Shown one piece after another: positions 24,111 through 31,727 of a stretch of DNA of 44,855 nt; the first letter of the stretch is position 1, and the number at the start of each line of letters is the position of its first letter. Under the pieces are notes generated by a model, which searched no databases, was not told the DNA's origin, and was given only the letters and a program-made list of their open reading frames with translations. Source of the stretch: Bacillota bacterium. GTDB lineage: Bacteria; Bacillota; Clostridia; DSM-8532. Where the stretch lies: positions 1-44,855 of the forward strand of contig JAEXRM010000016.1 in assembly GCA_023440865.1 (NCBI GenBank). Direction: 5' to 3'. Made by a program: the position numbers and the translations under genes.

Positions 24111-25166
24111 ATGAAGGAGTTTCAACCCGATTACCGACACATCGTGGATGCCGCCTCCAACCGCGCCGCGAAACGGATCCCCCTGTATGAGCACATCATT
24201 TCCGACCAGGTCATGGAGCGGGTGCTGGGCCGAACGTTCCGCGACCTGCACCACTCCGGCAGCCTGGCGGATCGGAAGGAATACTTCCGCACCTACTGCC
24301 GGTTCTTTCGGGAGATGGGGTATGACACCGTCTCCTTCGAATGCTGGATTGGCCCGACCATGCCGGGCAGCGGCGCGCTCGGGGAGCACAAGCCTGGCGC
24401 GATCCACGATCGCGACGATTTTGACCGATATCCGTGGGATGAGCTGAAGGATCTGTATTTCCAGCGATACGCCGAGGATTTCACCTTGCTGCGGGAGGCC
24501 ATGCCGGCGGGCATGAAGGCGATCGGCGGCGTGGGCAACGGCCTGTTCGAATGCGTGCAGGACATCGTCGGATATGTCAACCTCAGCTACATTTCCGTGG
24601 ATGATCCGGAGCTGTATGCCGACCTGTTCCGGACAATGGGCGCAGTGATGCGGGACATCTGGGCGGAGTTCCTGCGCCGGTTCGGCGACATCTTCTGCGT
24701 GTGCCGGTTTGGCGACGATCTGGGCTTCCGGTCCACCACGTTGCTTGCGGCGGAGGACATCCGGTGGCACATCATTCCGCAGTACAAGCATGTCGTGGAT
24801 CTCGTGCACGCGGCGGGCAAGCCCTTTCTGCTGCACAGCTGCGGCGCCATCTTCGATGTCATGGACGACCTGATCCGTGTCGCCGGCATCGACGCGAAGC
24901 ACTCCAACGAGGATGCGATCGCCCCCTTCACGGAATGGGCGCACCGGTACGGGGACCGGATCGGCAACTTCGGCGGCGTGGACACGGATCACCTGTGCCG
25001 CAAGTCCGAGAATGAAATCCGCACGATCGTCACCGATGTCGTCAAGGCAATGGAGGGGCATGGCGGATTCGCCCTGTCCAGCGGCAACTCGATACCCGAC
25101 TATGTGCCGACCGAGGGTTATCTCGCGATGGTTCATGCATTGCGTGAATATCGGGGTGACTGGTGA
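24111..25166 (+). CDS. Uroporphyrinogen decarboxylase family (URO-D/MtaA-like) protein A
   Basis: 351 residues with a TIM-barrel pattern of the URO-D superfamily; start at ATG 24111 after a GGAAGGGA site. Not a heme enzyme by context. It keeps the zinc pair of corrinoid-dependent methyltransferases MtaA/CmuA, His242-Ser-Cys244 in PFLLHSCG. The third ligand, normally Cys in a PGC motif near the C-terminus, is Asn326 in ALSSGNSIPDY. Other segments: GDDLGF (201-206), GNFGGVDTD (286-294). It follows the sugar permeases by 119 bases and precedes a second, divergent URO-D-like gene, so both are probably expressed with the importer. Methyl transfer, decarboxylation or lyase action on the imported substrate are all possible; I cannot choose. 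Confidence 0.85.
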   Translation: MKEFQPDYRHIVDAASNRAAKRIPLYEHIISDQVMERVLGRTFRDLHHSGSLADRKEYFRTYCRFFREMGYDTVSFECWIGPTMPGSGALGEHKPGAIHDRDDFDRYPWDELKDLYFQRYAEDFTLLREAMPAGMKAIGGVGNGLFECVQDIVGYVNLSYISVDDPELYADLFRTMGAVMRDIWAEFLRRFGDIFCVCRFGDDLGFRSTTLLAAEDIRWHIIPQYKHVVDLVHAAGKPFLLHSCGAIFDVMDDLIRVAGIDAKHSNEDAIAPFTEWAHRYGDRIGNFGGVDTDHLCRKSENEIRTIVTDVVKAMEGHGGFALSSGNSIPDYVPTEGYLAMVHALREYRGDW

Positions 25167-25270
25167 TCCTGTCGGCGAGCCGCACAAGGAAGAATTCGAA
25201 AGGGCGACCGTGCCGGCGATCGGCGCATGGAAGCCCAGAAAGGGCCGTAGCAAGAGGGAGGACCCGCAAC

Positions 25271-26377
25271 ATGGCCATGACATCCAGGGAACGCATGCTG
25301 ACCGCCCTGAACAATGGGCGCCCGGACCGGCTCCCGTGCCAGGTGCACGGGTGGATGGACCATTACCTGAAACAATACGTGGGAACGATGGACTGGATGG
25401 AGGCCAATGATCGGTTTGGCTTCGATCATGCCCTGTATGTCAGTCCGGAGTATGTGTATGCGGACCGGGATCTTGCCCATTGGCGGCGCACGGTCAAGGA
25501 GCTTGGCATGGCAGACGACGGCTGCTTCCACTGGGAGGAGCGGTTCGAAACGCCGGATGGCGTCCTGCAGGTGCACCGGGCCAGGAACGCGTTCACGCAG
25601 TGGGACATCAAGCCGCTCATCCGCAACTGGGATGATTTCCGCATCTGGGCCAAATGGAGGCCGGTTCCGGTCCGGGCGGACTTCACGCACATGCTGGCGG
25701 CGAGGGATCGTCTGGGTGACAAGGGCATCCTGCGTGTCCATCCCTTCTCGGCGGGGCAGGGCAGCCCCTGGCAGTCCCTGTGCATGCTCATGGGGATGGA
25801 GGAATCGATCTACGCCGCCACGGACGAGCCGGATCTGGTGCACGAGGCCTTGCGGGCGATCCTGGAACAGACCCTGAAGGTGGCGGAGCTGTGGCGGGGC
25901 ATTCCCGCGGACATGATCGAAACCGGCGGGGGAGCCGGCAGCAACACGGTGATTTCGCCGGCCATGTTCCGGGAGTTCTGCCTGCCATATGACAAGCTGC
26001 AGAACGACACCTTCCACGCCTGCGGGCTGAAGGTCGTGTGCCATCTGTGCGGCGGCGTGATGAAGATGCTGGAGCTGGTCGTGGAAAGCGGTGCGGACGG
26101 CCTTGAGACCATGACGCCCGGCTCGATGGGCGGCGACTGCCTGCTGGCGGAGGCGTCCCGCCGTGTCGGCGGCTCCCTGTTCTTCATCGGCGGCTTCGAC
26201 CAGAACATGGGATTCGAGCAGGGGACGCCGGAGACGGCGCGCAAACTGGTCCGGGAGTGCTTCGAAGCAACCAGGGACCACGCCGGGTACATCATCGCGC
26301 CCAGCGATCATTTTTTCTTTGGCGACCCGGAAAACCTGAAGGCATTCTGTGATGAGGTGAGGGAATGCCGGTATTGA
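25271..26377 (+). CDS. Uroporphyrinogen decarboxylase family (URO-D/MtaA-like) protein B
   Basis: 368 residues from ATG 25271, GAGGGAGGA eight bases upstream. Begins MAMTSRERMLTALNNGRPDR, the usual URO-D superfamily opening. Zinc pair His258-Leu-Cys260 in VVCHLCGG is retained; the position of the third Cys reads Ser-Asp346-His347 in IIAPSDHFFF, which could still give a metal ligand. The motif METGGGAG-like DMIETGGGAGSNTVISP and MFREFCLPY are typical of the family. It differs strongly from the upstream copy, so the pair is not a recent duplication. Tail to tail with the GH30 gene. Confidence 0.85.
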   Translation: MAMTSRERMLTALNNGRPDRLPCQVHGWMDHYLKQYVGTMDWMEANDRFGFDHALYVSPEYVYADRDLAHWRRTVKELGMADDGCFHWEERFETPDGVLQVHRARNAFTQWDIKPLIRNWDDFRIWAKWRPVPVRADFTHMLAARDRLGDKGILRVHPFSAGQGSPWQSLCMLMGMEESIYAATDEPDLVHEALRAILEQTLKVAELWRGIPADMIETGGGAGSNTVISPAMFREFCLPYDKLQNDTFHACGLKVVCHLCGGVMKMLELVVESGADGLETMTPGSMGGDCLLAEASRRVGGSLFFIGGFDQNMGFEQGTPETARKLVRECFEATRDHAGYIIAPSDHFFFGDPENLKAFCDEVRECRY

Positions 26378-26448
26378 ACCGGAGTGCCGGGGAAGGGCAA
26401 GTGTGCGGGATTCGCGGCTTTGCCGGTTTGTGCGCGATGCGGCTGCGC

Positions 26449-26503
26449 GGAAGCGGGAAGGAAGCGGGAAGGATGCAGGAAGGATGCAGGAAGGATGCAG
26501 GAA
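26449..26503. repeat. Five tandem 11-nt repeats
   Basis: Two units of GGAAGCGGGAA (26449-26470) are followed by three units of GGATGCAGGAA (26471-26503). They lie in the 174-base gap between convergent genes and directly abut the hairpin at 26504. Because 11 is not a multiple of three, all frames across the block give a repetitive peptide; none is a credible gene. Confidence 0.9.
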
Positions 26504-26529
26504 GGGTGGCTGCCGTACGGGAGCCACCC
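26504..26529. terminator. Bidirectional hairpin between URO-D B and GH30 genes
   Basis: GGGTGGCT (26504-26511) and AGCCACCC (26522-26529) pair perfectly around a loop that itself contains the palindrome CCGTACGG. On the plus strand CCTTCTG follows, on the minus strand CTTCC. Placed for use by both converging transcripts. Confidence 0.65.
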
Positions 26530-26551
26530 CTTCTGTCCGGGCGCGAAGCAA

Positions 26552-28027
26552 TCAGTCGGGGAGGAAGGTCGCCAGGCTGCGGGGTGGCAGACGGAAGGCG
26601 CCGGATGTGTCCGGATGCGGTTCCAGTGTGCGGTCTGCGTCGGTGAGGTACAGGGTGCCGGTACCATCGGCTGCATCGCCGGGGGACGTGCCGCCCGCCA
26701 TGCCGTCAACCGACACATCGACGGCCGCGTCCGTCGTATTGGCCAGCACGAGCACCAGACGGCCTTCCGCATTGATCCAGGCCGTGGCGAGCAGCCCCTG
26801 CTCCACATCGGAGCCGTCCAGCGCCACCCGTCGGGAGCCGGGGCGCAGGAAGCGTGCGTAATGCGCCATGGCCCACAGGGTCTTTGAAGGATGCACGCCG
26901 CCGGCGTGGCCCGCTTCGTCCAGGTCCACGTAGATGAGGCCATCCTTCCAGTCGCCGCCGGACACCGCCAGCCACCACTGCCAGGCCGCCGCATCGGCGA
27001 CTGCCAGATCGGCATGCATGACCGCGGCCACATGCAGCGCCGTGTCCATTCCCAGGTCGCGGCCCGCGCCGAAGTCGCCGAGCACGCAGTACTCGGTCAT
27101 CCAGTACTCGAGGCCGCCATACTGCTGCAGGGTGCCCCTGAGGATCTCGCGCATCGGGGCGAGGATGCCCGGTTCCACCGTTTCGTAGCTGTGCGCCGCG
27201 ACGATGGGGGCGATGGCTTCGCGGATGAACGGCAGATCGAAGTAGTCGCGCACCGACTCGCAGTACTTGCCGCCGAACTGCCACCCGCGGTAGCGGTCGA
27301 TGCCGGGAATGCCTTCCAGCAGCGGTTCGACGGACTCGATGTCCGGCAGGGAGAGCAGGTTGTTGCATTCGTTGGCCAGGATGCGGGCGGAAAGGCCGCG
27401 CGCCTTGAGTTCCTTCGCCAGAACGAGGGTCAGCCGGATGGCGTCCTCGTTGCTGTACCGGCAGCCTTCCTGCTTCGGGGTGTCCCACGGCACCTGCGGC
27501 TCGTTGATGGGGCTGATGTAGTCGAAGGGAAGCCCGATTGCCTCGAAATGGGCCAGCACGTCGCACAGGAAGCGCGCGAACGCGGGCTCCGCGCCATGCG
27601 GCAGGTTCGTGGTGCCGGTTGTCTCATCGCAGCGCGTGTGGCCGTTGGCCGTCAGGAAGGCCGGGGGGCTGTTCGAGAAGGCGATGGTTCGTTCGACGCC
27701 GTGTTCCCGCGCGAGTGCGAGCAGCGCCTGCTGACCTGCGTGGACCGACCAGTCGTACGGCGCGTTCGGGCCGTGCTGGAAGCATGCCGCACGCATGTTC
27801 CAGTTCTCGACATACTCGGTGTCGTACCAGCTGGAACCCGCGCCGAGATTGACGCGCAGGCAGCTCAGGCCGGCGCCGGTTTCCCGGTCGAACAGCAGGC
27901 GGGCGATGTCCCGGAAGGCTTCCGGCGGGAACGCCTTGTGGACGGGATCGACCCACCAGCAGGCGGACGCGCCGAAGTTGTCGAGTGTCTGGCGGGCTTG
28001 GTCGGGATGGATGGTGAGATGCCGCAT
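26552..28027 (-). CDS. Glycoside hydrolase family 30, cytoplasmic
   Basis: 491 residues; GGAGG six bases before the ATG. The start QTLDNFGASACWWVD is the typical GH30 opening (Q-x-I/L-D-x-FGAS). Acid/base Glu176 in SPINEPQVPW and nucleophile Glu312 in EYWMTEYCV are visible, and the C-terminal 110 residues form the small beta-sandwich that accompanies GH30 barrels. The strongest resemblance, from memory, is to the endo-beta-1,6-galactanase/fucosidase-like branch of GH30, but I cannot fix the linkage. No signal peptide, so it acts inside the cell on imported oligosaccharides. That suits the neighbouring ABC importer. Transcription is controlled by an operator between the promoter boxes. Confidence 0.9.
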   Translation of the reverse strand: MRHLTIHPDQARQTLDNFGASACWWVDPVHKAFPPEAFRDIARLLFDRETGAGLSCLRVNLGAGSSWYDTEYVENWNMRAACFQHGPNAPYDWSVHAGQQALLALAREHGVERTIAFSNSPPAFLTANGHTRCDETTGTTNLPHGAEPAFARFLCDVLAHFEAIGLPFDYISPINEPQVPWDTPKQEGCRYSNEDAIRLTLVLAKELKARGLSARILANECNNLLSLPDIESVEPLLEGIPGIDRYRGWQFGGKYCESVRDYFDLPFIREAIAPIVAAHSYETVEPGILAPMREILRGTLQQYGGLEYWMTEYCVLGDFGAGRDLGMDTALHVAAVMHADLAVADAAAWQWWLAVSGGDWKDGLIYVDLDEAGHAGGVHPSKTLWAMAHYARFLRPGSRRVALDGSDVEQGLLATAWINAEGRLVLVLANTTDAAVDVSVDGMAGGTSPGDAADGTGTLYLTDADRTLEPHPDTSGAFRLPPRSLATFLPD

Positions 28028-28064
28028 GGGGTACCTCCGATCGAACTGTCAAGGGGATGGCATC

Positions 28065-28093
28065 ATCCTATACTGAAATCGATTTCAGTGCAA
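28065..28093 (-). promoter_or_regulatory. Promoter of the GH30 gene
   Basis: On the minus strand TTGCAC (28093-28088) and TAGGAT (28070-28065) are exactly 17 bases apart, ending 38 bases before the GH30 ATG. The spacer is almost entirely filled by the palindromic operator at 28072-28089. Confidence 0.7.
28072..28089. promoter_or_regulatory. 18-bp LacI/CcpA-type operator
   Basis: ACTGAAATCGATTTCAGT is a perfect palindrome with central CG, as LacI-family repressors require. The inner 14 bases (28074-28087) fit the CcpA cre consensus TGWAANCGNTNWCA at every position. Sitting between the -35 and -10 it should repress. Either CcpA or a dedicated LacI-family repressor encoded elsewhere could bind it. 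Confidence 0.85.
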
Positions 28094-28154
28094 GATCGGG
28101 TATGCTTTTTGAGTGAAAACCGGAGATCCTTCCTGCCCGATGCTTCATCGCCGG

Positions 28155-28163
28155 TGTGATAAA
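28155..28163 (+). promoter_or_regulatory. Candidate extended -10 promoter for the 28209 gene
   Basis: TGTGATAAA (28155-28163) fits TGn plus a GATAAA -10, 46 bases before the ATG at 28209, but no -35 is visible. A small hairpin CTTCC-GG-GGAAG lies just downstream, before the AAGGAG site. Confidence 0.3.
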
Positions 28164-28208
28164 ATGAAAGACGCTTCCGGGGAAGCCGGAGGCCGAAGGA
28201 GAACACGC

Positions 28209-28892
28209 ATGGCGACATGGGGCGCGCACATCCGCATTGCGGAAGAAGTGCTGCGGCGTGATGATTCACTGGATCCGGTTTCCTTTCTCGTGGGCAGCGT
28301 CGGTCCGGACTGCGGCGTGCCGAATGAGGACTGGAGCGCCTTTTCTCCTCCGAAGCCGGTCAGCCACTGGATGAACGCCCAGGGGCAGATCGAGCCGGAA
28401 CGGTTTCGTGATGCCTACATGTGGCGTGCGGACGGTCAGCCGGCTGATGGCGACGGAAAGCGGCACGCCTTCCTGCTGGGCTATTATGCGCATCTGCTCA
28501 CCGATATCGCCTGGGGCGGCATGTACCATGACAAGAAGGCGAACGACCCGCGCTATCGACCTGTGTGGGAAGATCCGTCCTTCCTCTGGAAGATCAAGGA
28601 GGACTGGTACGACCTGGACCACCTGTACTTCCGGAATCACCCGAACAGCCTTTTCCACACGGTATTCCAGCAAATCGGGTCCTTTCCGGATTATCTCGCG
28701 TATTATCCGCAGGGAGGCATCGCGCGGCAGGTACGGTACATCCGGCAGTACTACAGCCGGCCGGAGCGGAACCTGGACCGGGAGTACGTGTATATGACGG
28801 AGCATGAAATGGACCGGTTCGTGGCGGAGACGTCCGAAATGGTGCATTCCGCGCTGCGGGAGCTGCGGACGTGGGCGGATATGCCGGGATGA
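28209..28892 (+). CDS. Zinc-dependent phospholipase C-like protein
   Basis: 227 residues from ATG 28209, AAGGAG eight bases upstream. The N-terminus MATWGAHIRIAEEVL, followed by FLVGSVGPDCG and later HAFLLGYYAHLLTDIAWG, matches the bacterial zinc-dependent phospholipase C fold, where His and Asp residues in these motifs bind zinc. No signal peptide, so it is unlikely to be a secreted toxin; intracellular members of this fold are common in Clostridia and uncharacterised. Tyr/Trp-rich centre (DWYDLDHLYFRNHPN). Followed after 36 bases by an alpha/beta hydrolase gene. Confidence 0.8.
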   Translation: MATWGAHIRIAEEVLRRDDSLDPVSFLVGSVGPDCGVPNEDWSAFSPPKPVSHWMNAQGQIEPERFRDAYMWRADGQPADGDGKRHAFLLGYYAHLLTDIAWGGMYHDKKANDPRYRPVWEDPSFLWKIKEDWYDLDHLYFRNHPNSLFHTVFQQIGSFPDYLAYYPQGGIARQVRYIRQYYSRPERNLDREYVYMTEHEMDRFVAETSEMVHSALRELRTWADMPG

Positions 28893-28928
28893 GACAATTG
28901 CCGGATGGATGTGAGGGAGGGTGACGGG

Positions 28929-29786
28929 ATGGAGTCTGTTCAGCAAAACGTGGAACCGGGGAAGGAACTGCCTGGCGGTGATGAGTCGGGCCATGGAACT
29001 GTTTGCTCCGAGCGCGGCACCGTGCATTACTGGATTCGGCGGCATGCCGATCCGCAAGCGCCGGTGCTTGTCCTCACACACGGCGTGACGGCCAACCACC
29101 GCATGTTCGAGAAACAGGTCGCCTGGTTTGCCGGCACCTGCACCGTCATCACGTGGGATGTGCCGCTGCACGGGCAATCCCGTCCGTATCGTGAGTTCTC
29201 CTACCGCAACACGGCGGAGGAGCTCCGGGCGATTCTCGACCAGGAGGGGCTTGACCGGGTGGTGCTCGTCGGCATGTCCATGGGCGGCTATCCGTGTCAG
29301 GCTTTTGCGATGCGGTATCCGGAGCGCGTTTGTGGATTCGTCGCACTCGATACGACGCCGTTCGGGCTTTCGTACTATTCGCGTTCCGACCAGTGGTGGC
29401 TCCGGCAGGTCGGCTGGATGGCGATGCTGTTCCCGGAAGGCATGCTGCGCCGCAGCATGGCGAAGTCGGTGTCCCGTACCGCCTATGCGGACGACATGAT
29501 GATGGCGATGCTCGAGCCGCTTTCGAAGCGCGAGATCGTGGAGCAGATGGAAATCGCGTATGCCGGCTTTCTCAGGGAGAATGCCGATGCCGACTTCCGG
29601 TTCCCGGTGCTCATCCTCCTTGGCGAGCACGACCGGACCGGCAAGGTGCGGCAATATTCCGAGGCGTGGGCGAAGCGGACGGGTTATCCGTTGAAATGGA
29701 TTCCCGATGCCGCCCATTTCTCGAATGCGGACAATCCGGAAGCGGTCAACCGGGAGATCGAGGCGTTTCTTGCGGGCCTTGCGTGA
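28929..29786 (+). CDS. Alpha/beta hydrolase
   Basis: 285 residues from ATG 28929 (GAGGGAGG eight bases upstream; ATG 28905 has no such site). Oxyanion region LTHGVTANHRMFEKQ, nucleophile elbow VGMSMGGYP, acid Asp in LLGEHDRTG and catalytic His in IPDAAHFSN are all visible in the expected order. The cap region between about 150 and 220 is Met/Trp-rich (SDQWWLRQVGWMAMLFPEGM). About the first 30 residues are a hydrophilic extension before VHYWIRR. Cytoplasmic esterase or lactonase-like enzyme of unknown substrate. Confidence 0.9.
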   Translation: MESVQQNVEPGKELPGGDESGHGTVCSERGTVHYWIRRHADPQAPVLVLTHGVTANHRMFEKQVAWFAGTCTVITWDVPLHGQSRPYREFSYRNTAEELRAILDQEGLDRVVLVGMSMGGYPCQAFAMRYPERVCGFVALDTTPFGLSYYSRSDQWWLRQVGWMAMLFPEGMLRRSMAKSVSRTAYADDMMMAMLEPLSKREIVEQMEIAYAGFLRENADADFRFPVLILLGEHDRTGKVRQYSEAWAKRTGYPLKWIPDAAHFSNADNPEAVNREIEAFLAGLA

Positions 29787-29793
29787 AACGGCG

Positions 29794-29813
29794 TCATGCT
29801 TCCCGCCGCATGA
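29794..29813. terminator. Small hairpin between convergent genes
   Basis: TCATGC (29794-29799) pairs with GCATGA (29808-29813) around an 8-base loop in the 48-base gap between the hydrolase and the minus-strand GNAT. Weak stem, no T-tract. Confidence 0.3.
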
Positions 29814-29834
29814 TCGTGCGGATGGGGCCGCAGG

Positions 29835-30221
29835 TCACGCTTTGACCACAAAGATCGATCCCGCCCGGTCATACCCGAGTTTCTCGTAATAGGGGTCCAC
29901 GTCGCTCATCACATAGACGGTTTGGTCCGGATAATCCTGACGCACCCGATCCATCAGCCGTTTGCCGATCTGCCCGCCACGATACGACTTTCTGACGAGC
30001 AAATCATGGACATAGACGCCGTATCCCCCATCCTCCCGGCAGCGGACATACCCGCAGGCCAGCGCGTCGTCGCATGCAAGATAAGTGATGCTCGACGCAA
30101 GTGCCTTCATGAATTTGTCACGGTTTGCCACCGCGTGGTAGTCGCTCCAGGCGTCTCCCTCATCGACAAGCAGGTCGAAAAGAAGTGATGCATCGGCAGT
30201 TCCATATGGCCTGATTTCCAT
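29835..30221 (-). CDS. GNAT family N-acetyltransferase (small)
   Basis: 128 residues. Start chosen at the ATG complementary to 30219-30221, because AGGAGG is six bases upstream; an in-frame ATG at 30239 overlaps that site. Core GNAT elements: YVHDLLVRKSYRGGQIGKRLMDRV with the acetyl-CoA loop YRGGQIGKRL, then QTVYVMSDVDPYYEKLGYDRAG, where the Tyr-Tyr-Glu-Lys-Leu-Gly-Tyr closing motif is standard. Shorter than most GNATs but complete over the core. Divergent from the AAC(6')-like gene, with which it shares the intergenic region. Substrate unknown. Confidence 0.88.
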   Translation of the reverse strand: MEIRPYGTADASLLFDLLVDEGDAWSDYHAVANRDKFMKALASSITYLACDDALACGYVRCREDGGYGVYVHDLLVRKSYRGGQIGKRLMDRVRQDYPDQTVYVMSDVDPYYEKLGYDRAGSIFVVKA

Positions 30222-30266
30222 GAATTGCCTCCTTTGCATGAAGGACCGTCGAATGATGCCACCAGC

Positions 30267-30294
30267 ATTGTAACATGCACCCAGTACGAATCAA
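30267..30294 (-). promoter_or_regulatory. Promoter of the small GNAT gene
   Basis: On the minus strand TTGATT (30294-30289), 16 bases, then TACAAT (30272-30267), with TGT just before the -10 (extended form). Leader of about 40 bases to the ATG. The plus-strand gene across the gap shows no comparable promoter. Confidence 0.6.
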
Positions 30295-30384
30295 CCGGAT
30301 TGTGGATATGGTCTACCCGTCAACAGGAGCAAAAAAATGGCCCTGAGCGCATGCCAAGGCGAACAGGAGAACAGGAGGCGCATG

Positions 30385-30918
30385 ATGGAAATCAAGGCAC
30401 TGCAAAAGACCGAGGCCCTTCAGGTGCAGGAGGCGGCAGACCTGCTGCGCGAGGCGTTCCCGCACTGCTACGACGACTGTGCCGAGGAGGAGATGGCACG
30501 GTGCCTCGAGGAGGGGCGTGTGGCGCTTGTCGCGGTCGATGACGGTCATGTGGTCGGTTTCGTCGGGGCGATTCCCCAATACGGGGAAACCGGGTGGGAG
30601 CTCCACCCGCTGGTGGTACGCGCTTCTCGCCAGGGCGAGGGCGTCGGCACACGGCTGATCCATGCGCTCGAGGCGGCTGTGGCGCAGCGGGGCGGCGTCA
30701 CGGTGTATCTGGGGTCGGATGACGAGTTTGGCAAAACCTCGCTCAGCGGAACCGACCTGTATGACGACCTGTTCGGCAGGATCGCGTCCATCCGCAATCC
30801 GGGCCGTCATCCCTTCGAGTTCTATCAGAAGGCGGGGTATCGGATCGTGGGGGTGATTCCGGATGCGAACGGCATCGGGAAGCCCGACATCTGGATGGCG
30901 AAGCGTGTGGGCTGCTGA
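30385..30918 (+). CDS. Aminoglycoside 6'-N-acetyltransferase homologue, AAC(6')-Ii-like
   Basis: 177 residues from ATG 30385, six bases after AGGAGG; an in-frame ATG at 30337 also has AGGAG at seven bases and would add 16 residues, so the start is ambiguous. Similarity to Enterococcus faecium AAC(6')-Ii, recalled from memory, is strong along the whole length: VGFVGAIPQYGETGWELHPL, TRLIHALEAAVAQRGGVTVY, TSLSGTDLYDDLFGRIASI, HPFEFYQKAGYRIVGVIPDA and GIGKPDIWMAKRV. It is a GNAT enzyme that would transfer acetyl from acetyl-CoA to an amine, in the cytoplasm. Whether it gives aminoglycoside resistance or acts on another substrate is untested; no mobile element surrounds it, so it looks chromosomal and intrinsic. 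Confidence 0.85.
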   Translation: MEIKALQKTEALQVQEAADLLREAFPHCYDDCAEEEMARCLEEGRVALVAVDDGHVVGFVGAIPQYGETGWELHPLVVRASRQGEGVGTRLIHALEAAVAQRGGVTVYLGSDDEFGKTSLSGTDLYDDLFGRIASIRNPGRHPFEFYQKAGYRIVGVIPDANGIGKPDIWMAKRVGC

Positions 30919-30968
30919 TTCTGCCGGCAGTCGTCCGGATCCCGGTCCTGATTGCCGGCTACAACACG

Positions 30969-31727
30969 ATGTCCGGGGATGGCAAGGCGCGGTATGACGC
31001 CTCGAAGCTGTGTCGGGCGACAGGTGTGTTTCTACTGTTTGTCGCGTTCTCCCTGTTCGGTCTGGCGATGGGGTGGTTTCCGGTATATGCATTCCTGGGT
31101 GCCGTTTTTCTGGCTGTTCCGGCGGTTCTGTTGTACACGAACACCCAATGCTACCGCAGTCCGGCATCGGCGGGTGATGTGACGATCCCGGGGATGACGC
31201 AACTCGGAACGACGCAGCTCCGAACGACGCCAAACGGGGCGTCACAATTCGGGACACCACCGTATGGAACGACCCAGTTCGATGGCGGAACGCTTCCGGA
31301 CGAGGAAAGGCGCAAACGGCGGAATGACCTGACGGTCACCCTCGTGGTGTCCGTTCTGGTGATGGCGGTTTTTGCATTTGTCACAGTCATGCTCCTCCAT
31401 GGCAGCAAGCCCCCGGCCTATGCCTTCGTGGACGGCACATTGGCCATCACGTCGAATTACGGCACGCGCATTCCGCTGGCGGACATCCAGAAGATCGAAC
31501 GGCTCGATGCCATGCCGGAGCTGCTCGCCAAAAAGAACGGCTTCGACATGGATGCTGTCCGCAAAGGCCGGTTCCGGACGGCGGACGGGGACGCCACCCT
31601 GTTCGTGGACCTGGACAATCCACCCTTCCTGCGGCTGACGACCACGGACGACGTCTACATCGTCAATGACACGACGCCGGAACGGACGCAGGCGCTCTAT
31701 CAGGCACTGATGGCCGCAATCCGATAG
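30969..31727 (+). CDS. DUF3784-like membrane protein with C-terminal PH-like domain
   Basis: 252 residues from ATG 30969. Three hydrophobic segments: FLLFVAFSLFGLAMGWF, YAFLGAVFLAVPAVLLY and, after a linker, LTVTLVVSVLVMAVFAFVTV. The linker (about 66-110) is a Thr/Gln/Gly repeat-like stretch (TQLGTTQLRTT, then SQFGTPPYGTTQF). The last 100 residues resemble a bacterial PH-like domain. The start is doubtful: DUF3784 proteins usually carry IAGYNTMS after a first membrane segment, and here IAGYNT is encoded in frame just before the ATG with no ATG or GTG upstream up to the previous stop. Either a rare start (CTG 30921 or ATT 30918) is used or the N-terminus has been lost. Confidence 0.6.
   Translation: MSGDGKARYDASKLCRATGVFLLFVAFSLFGLAMGWFPVYAFLGAVFLAVPAVLLYTNTQCYRSPASAGDVTIPGMTQLGTTQLRTTPNGASQFGTPPYGTTQFDGGTLPDEERRKRRNDLTVTLVVSVLVMAVFAFVTVMLLHGSKPPAYAFVDGTLAITSNYGTRIPLADIQKIERLDAMPELLAKKNGFDMDAVRKGRFRTADGDATLFVDLDNPPFLRLTTTDDVYIVNDTTPERTQALYQALMAAIR

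Noticed and set aside
26449..26503. Possible CRISPR array
   Set aside because: Units are only 11 nt, directly adjacent, with no spacers and no cas genes.
25133..26551. Minus-strand open frame with repetitive Pro/Ser/Phe start
   Set aside because: Its repetitive start comes from the 11-nt repeat array, and the rest is antisense to a clear URO-D-family gene.
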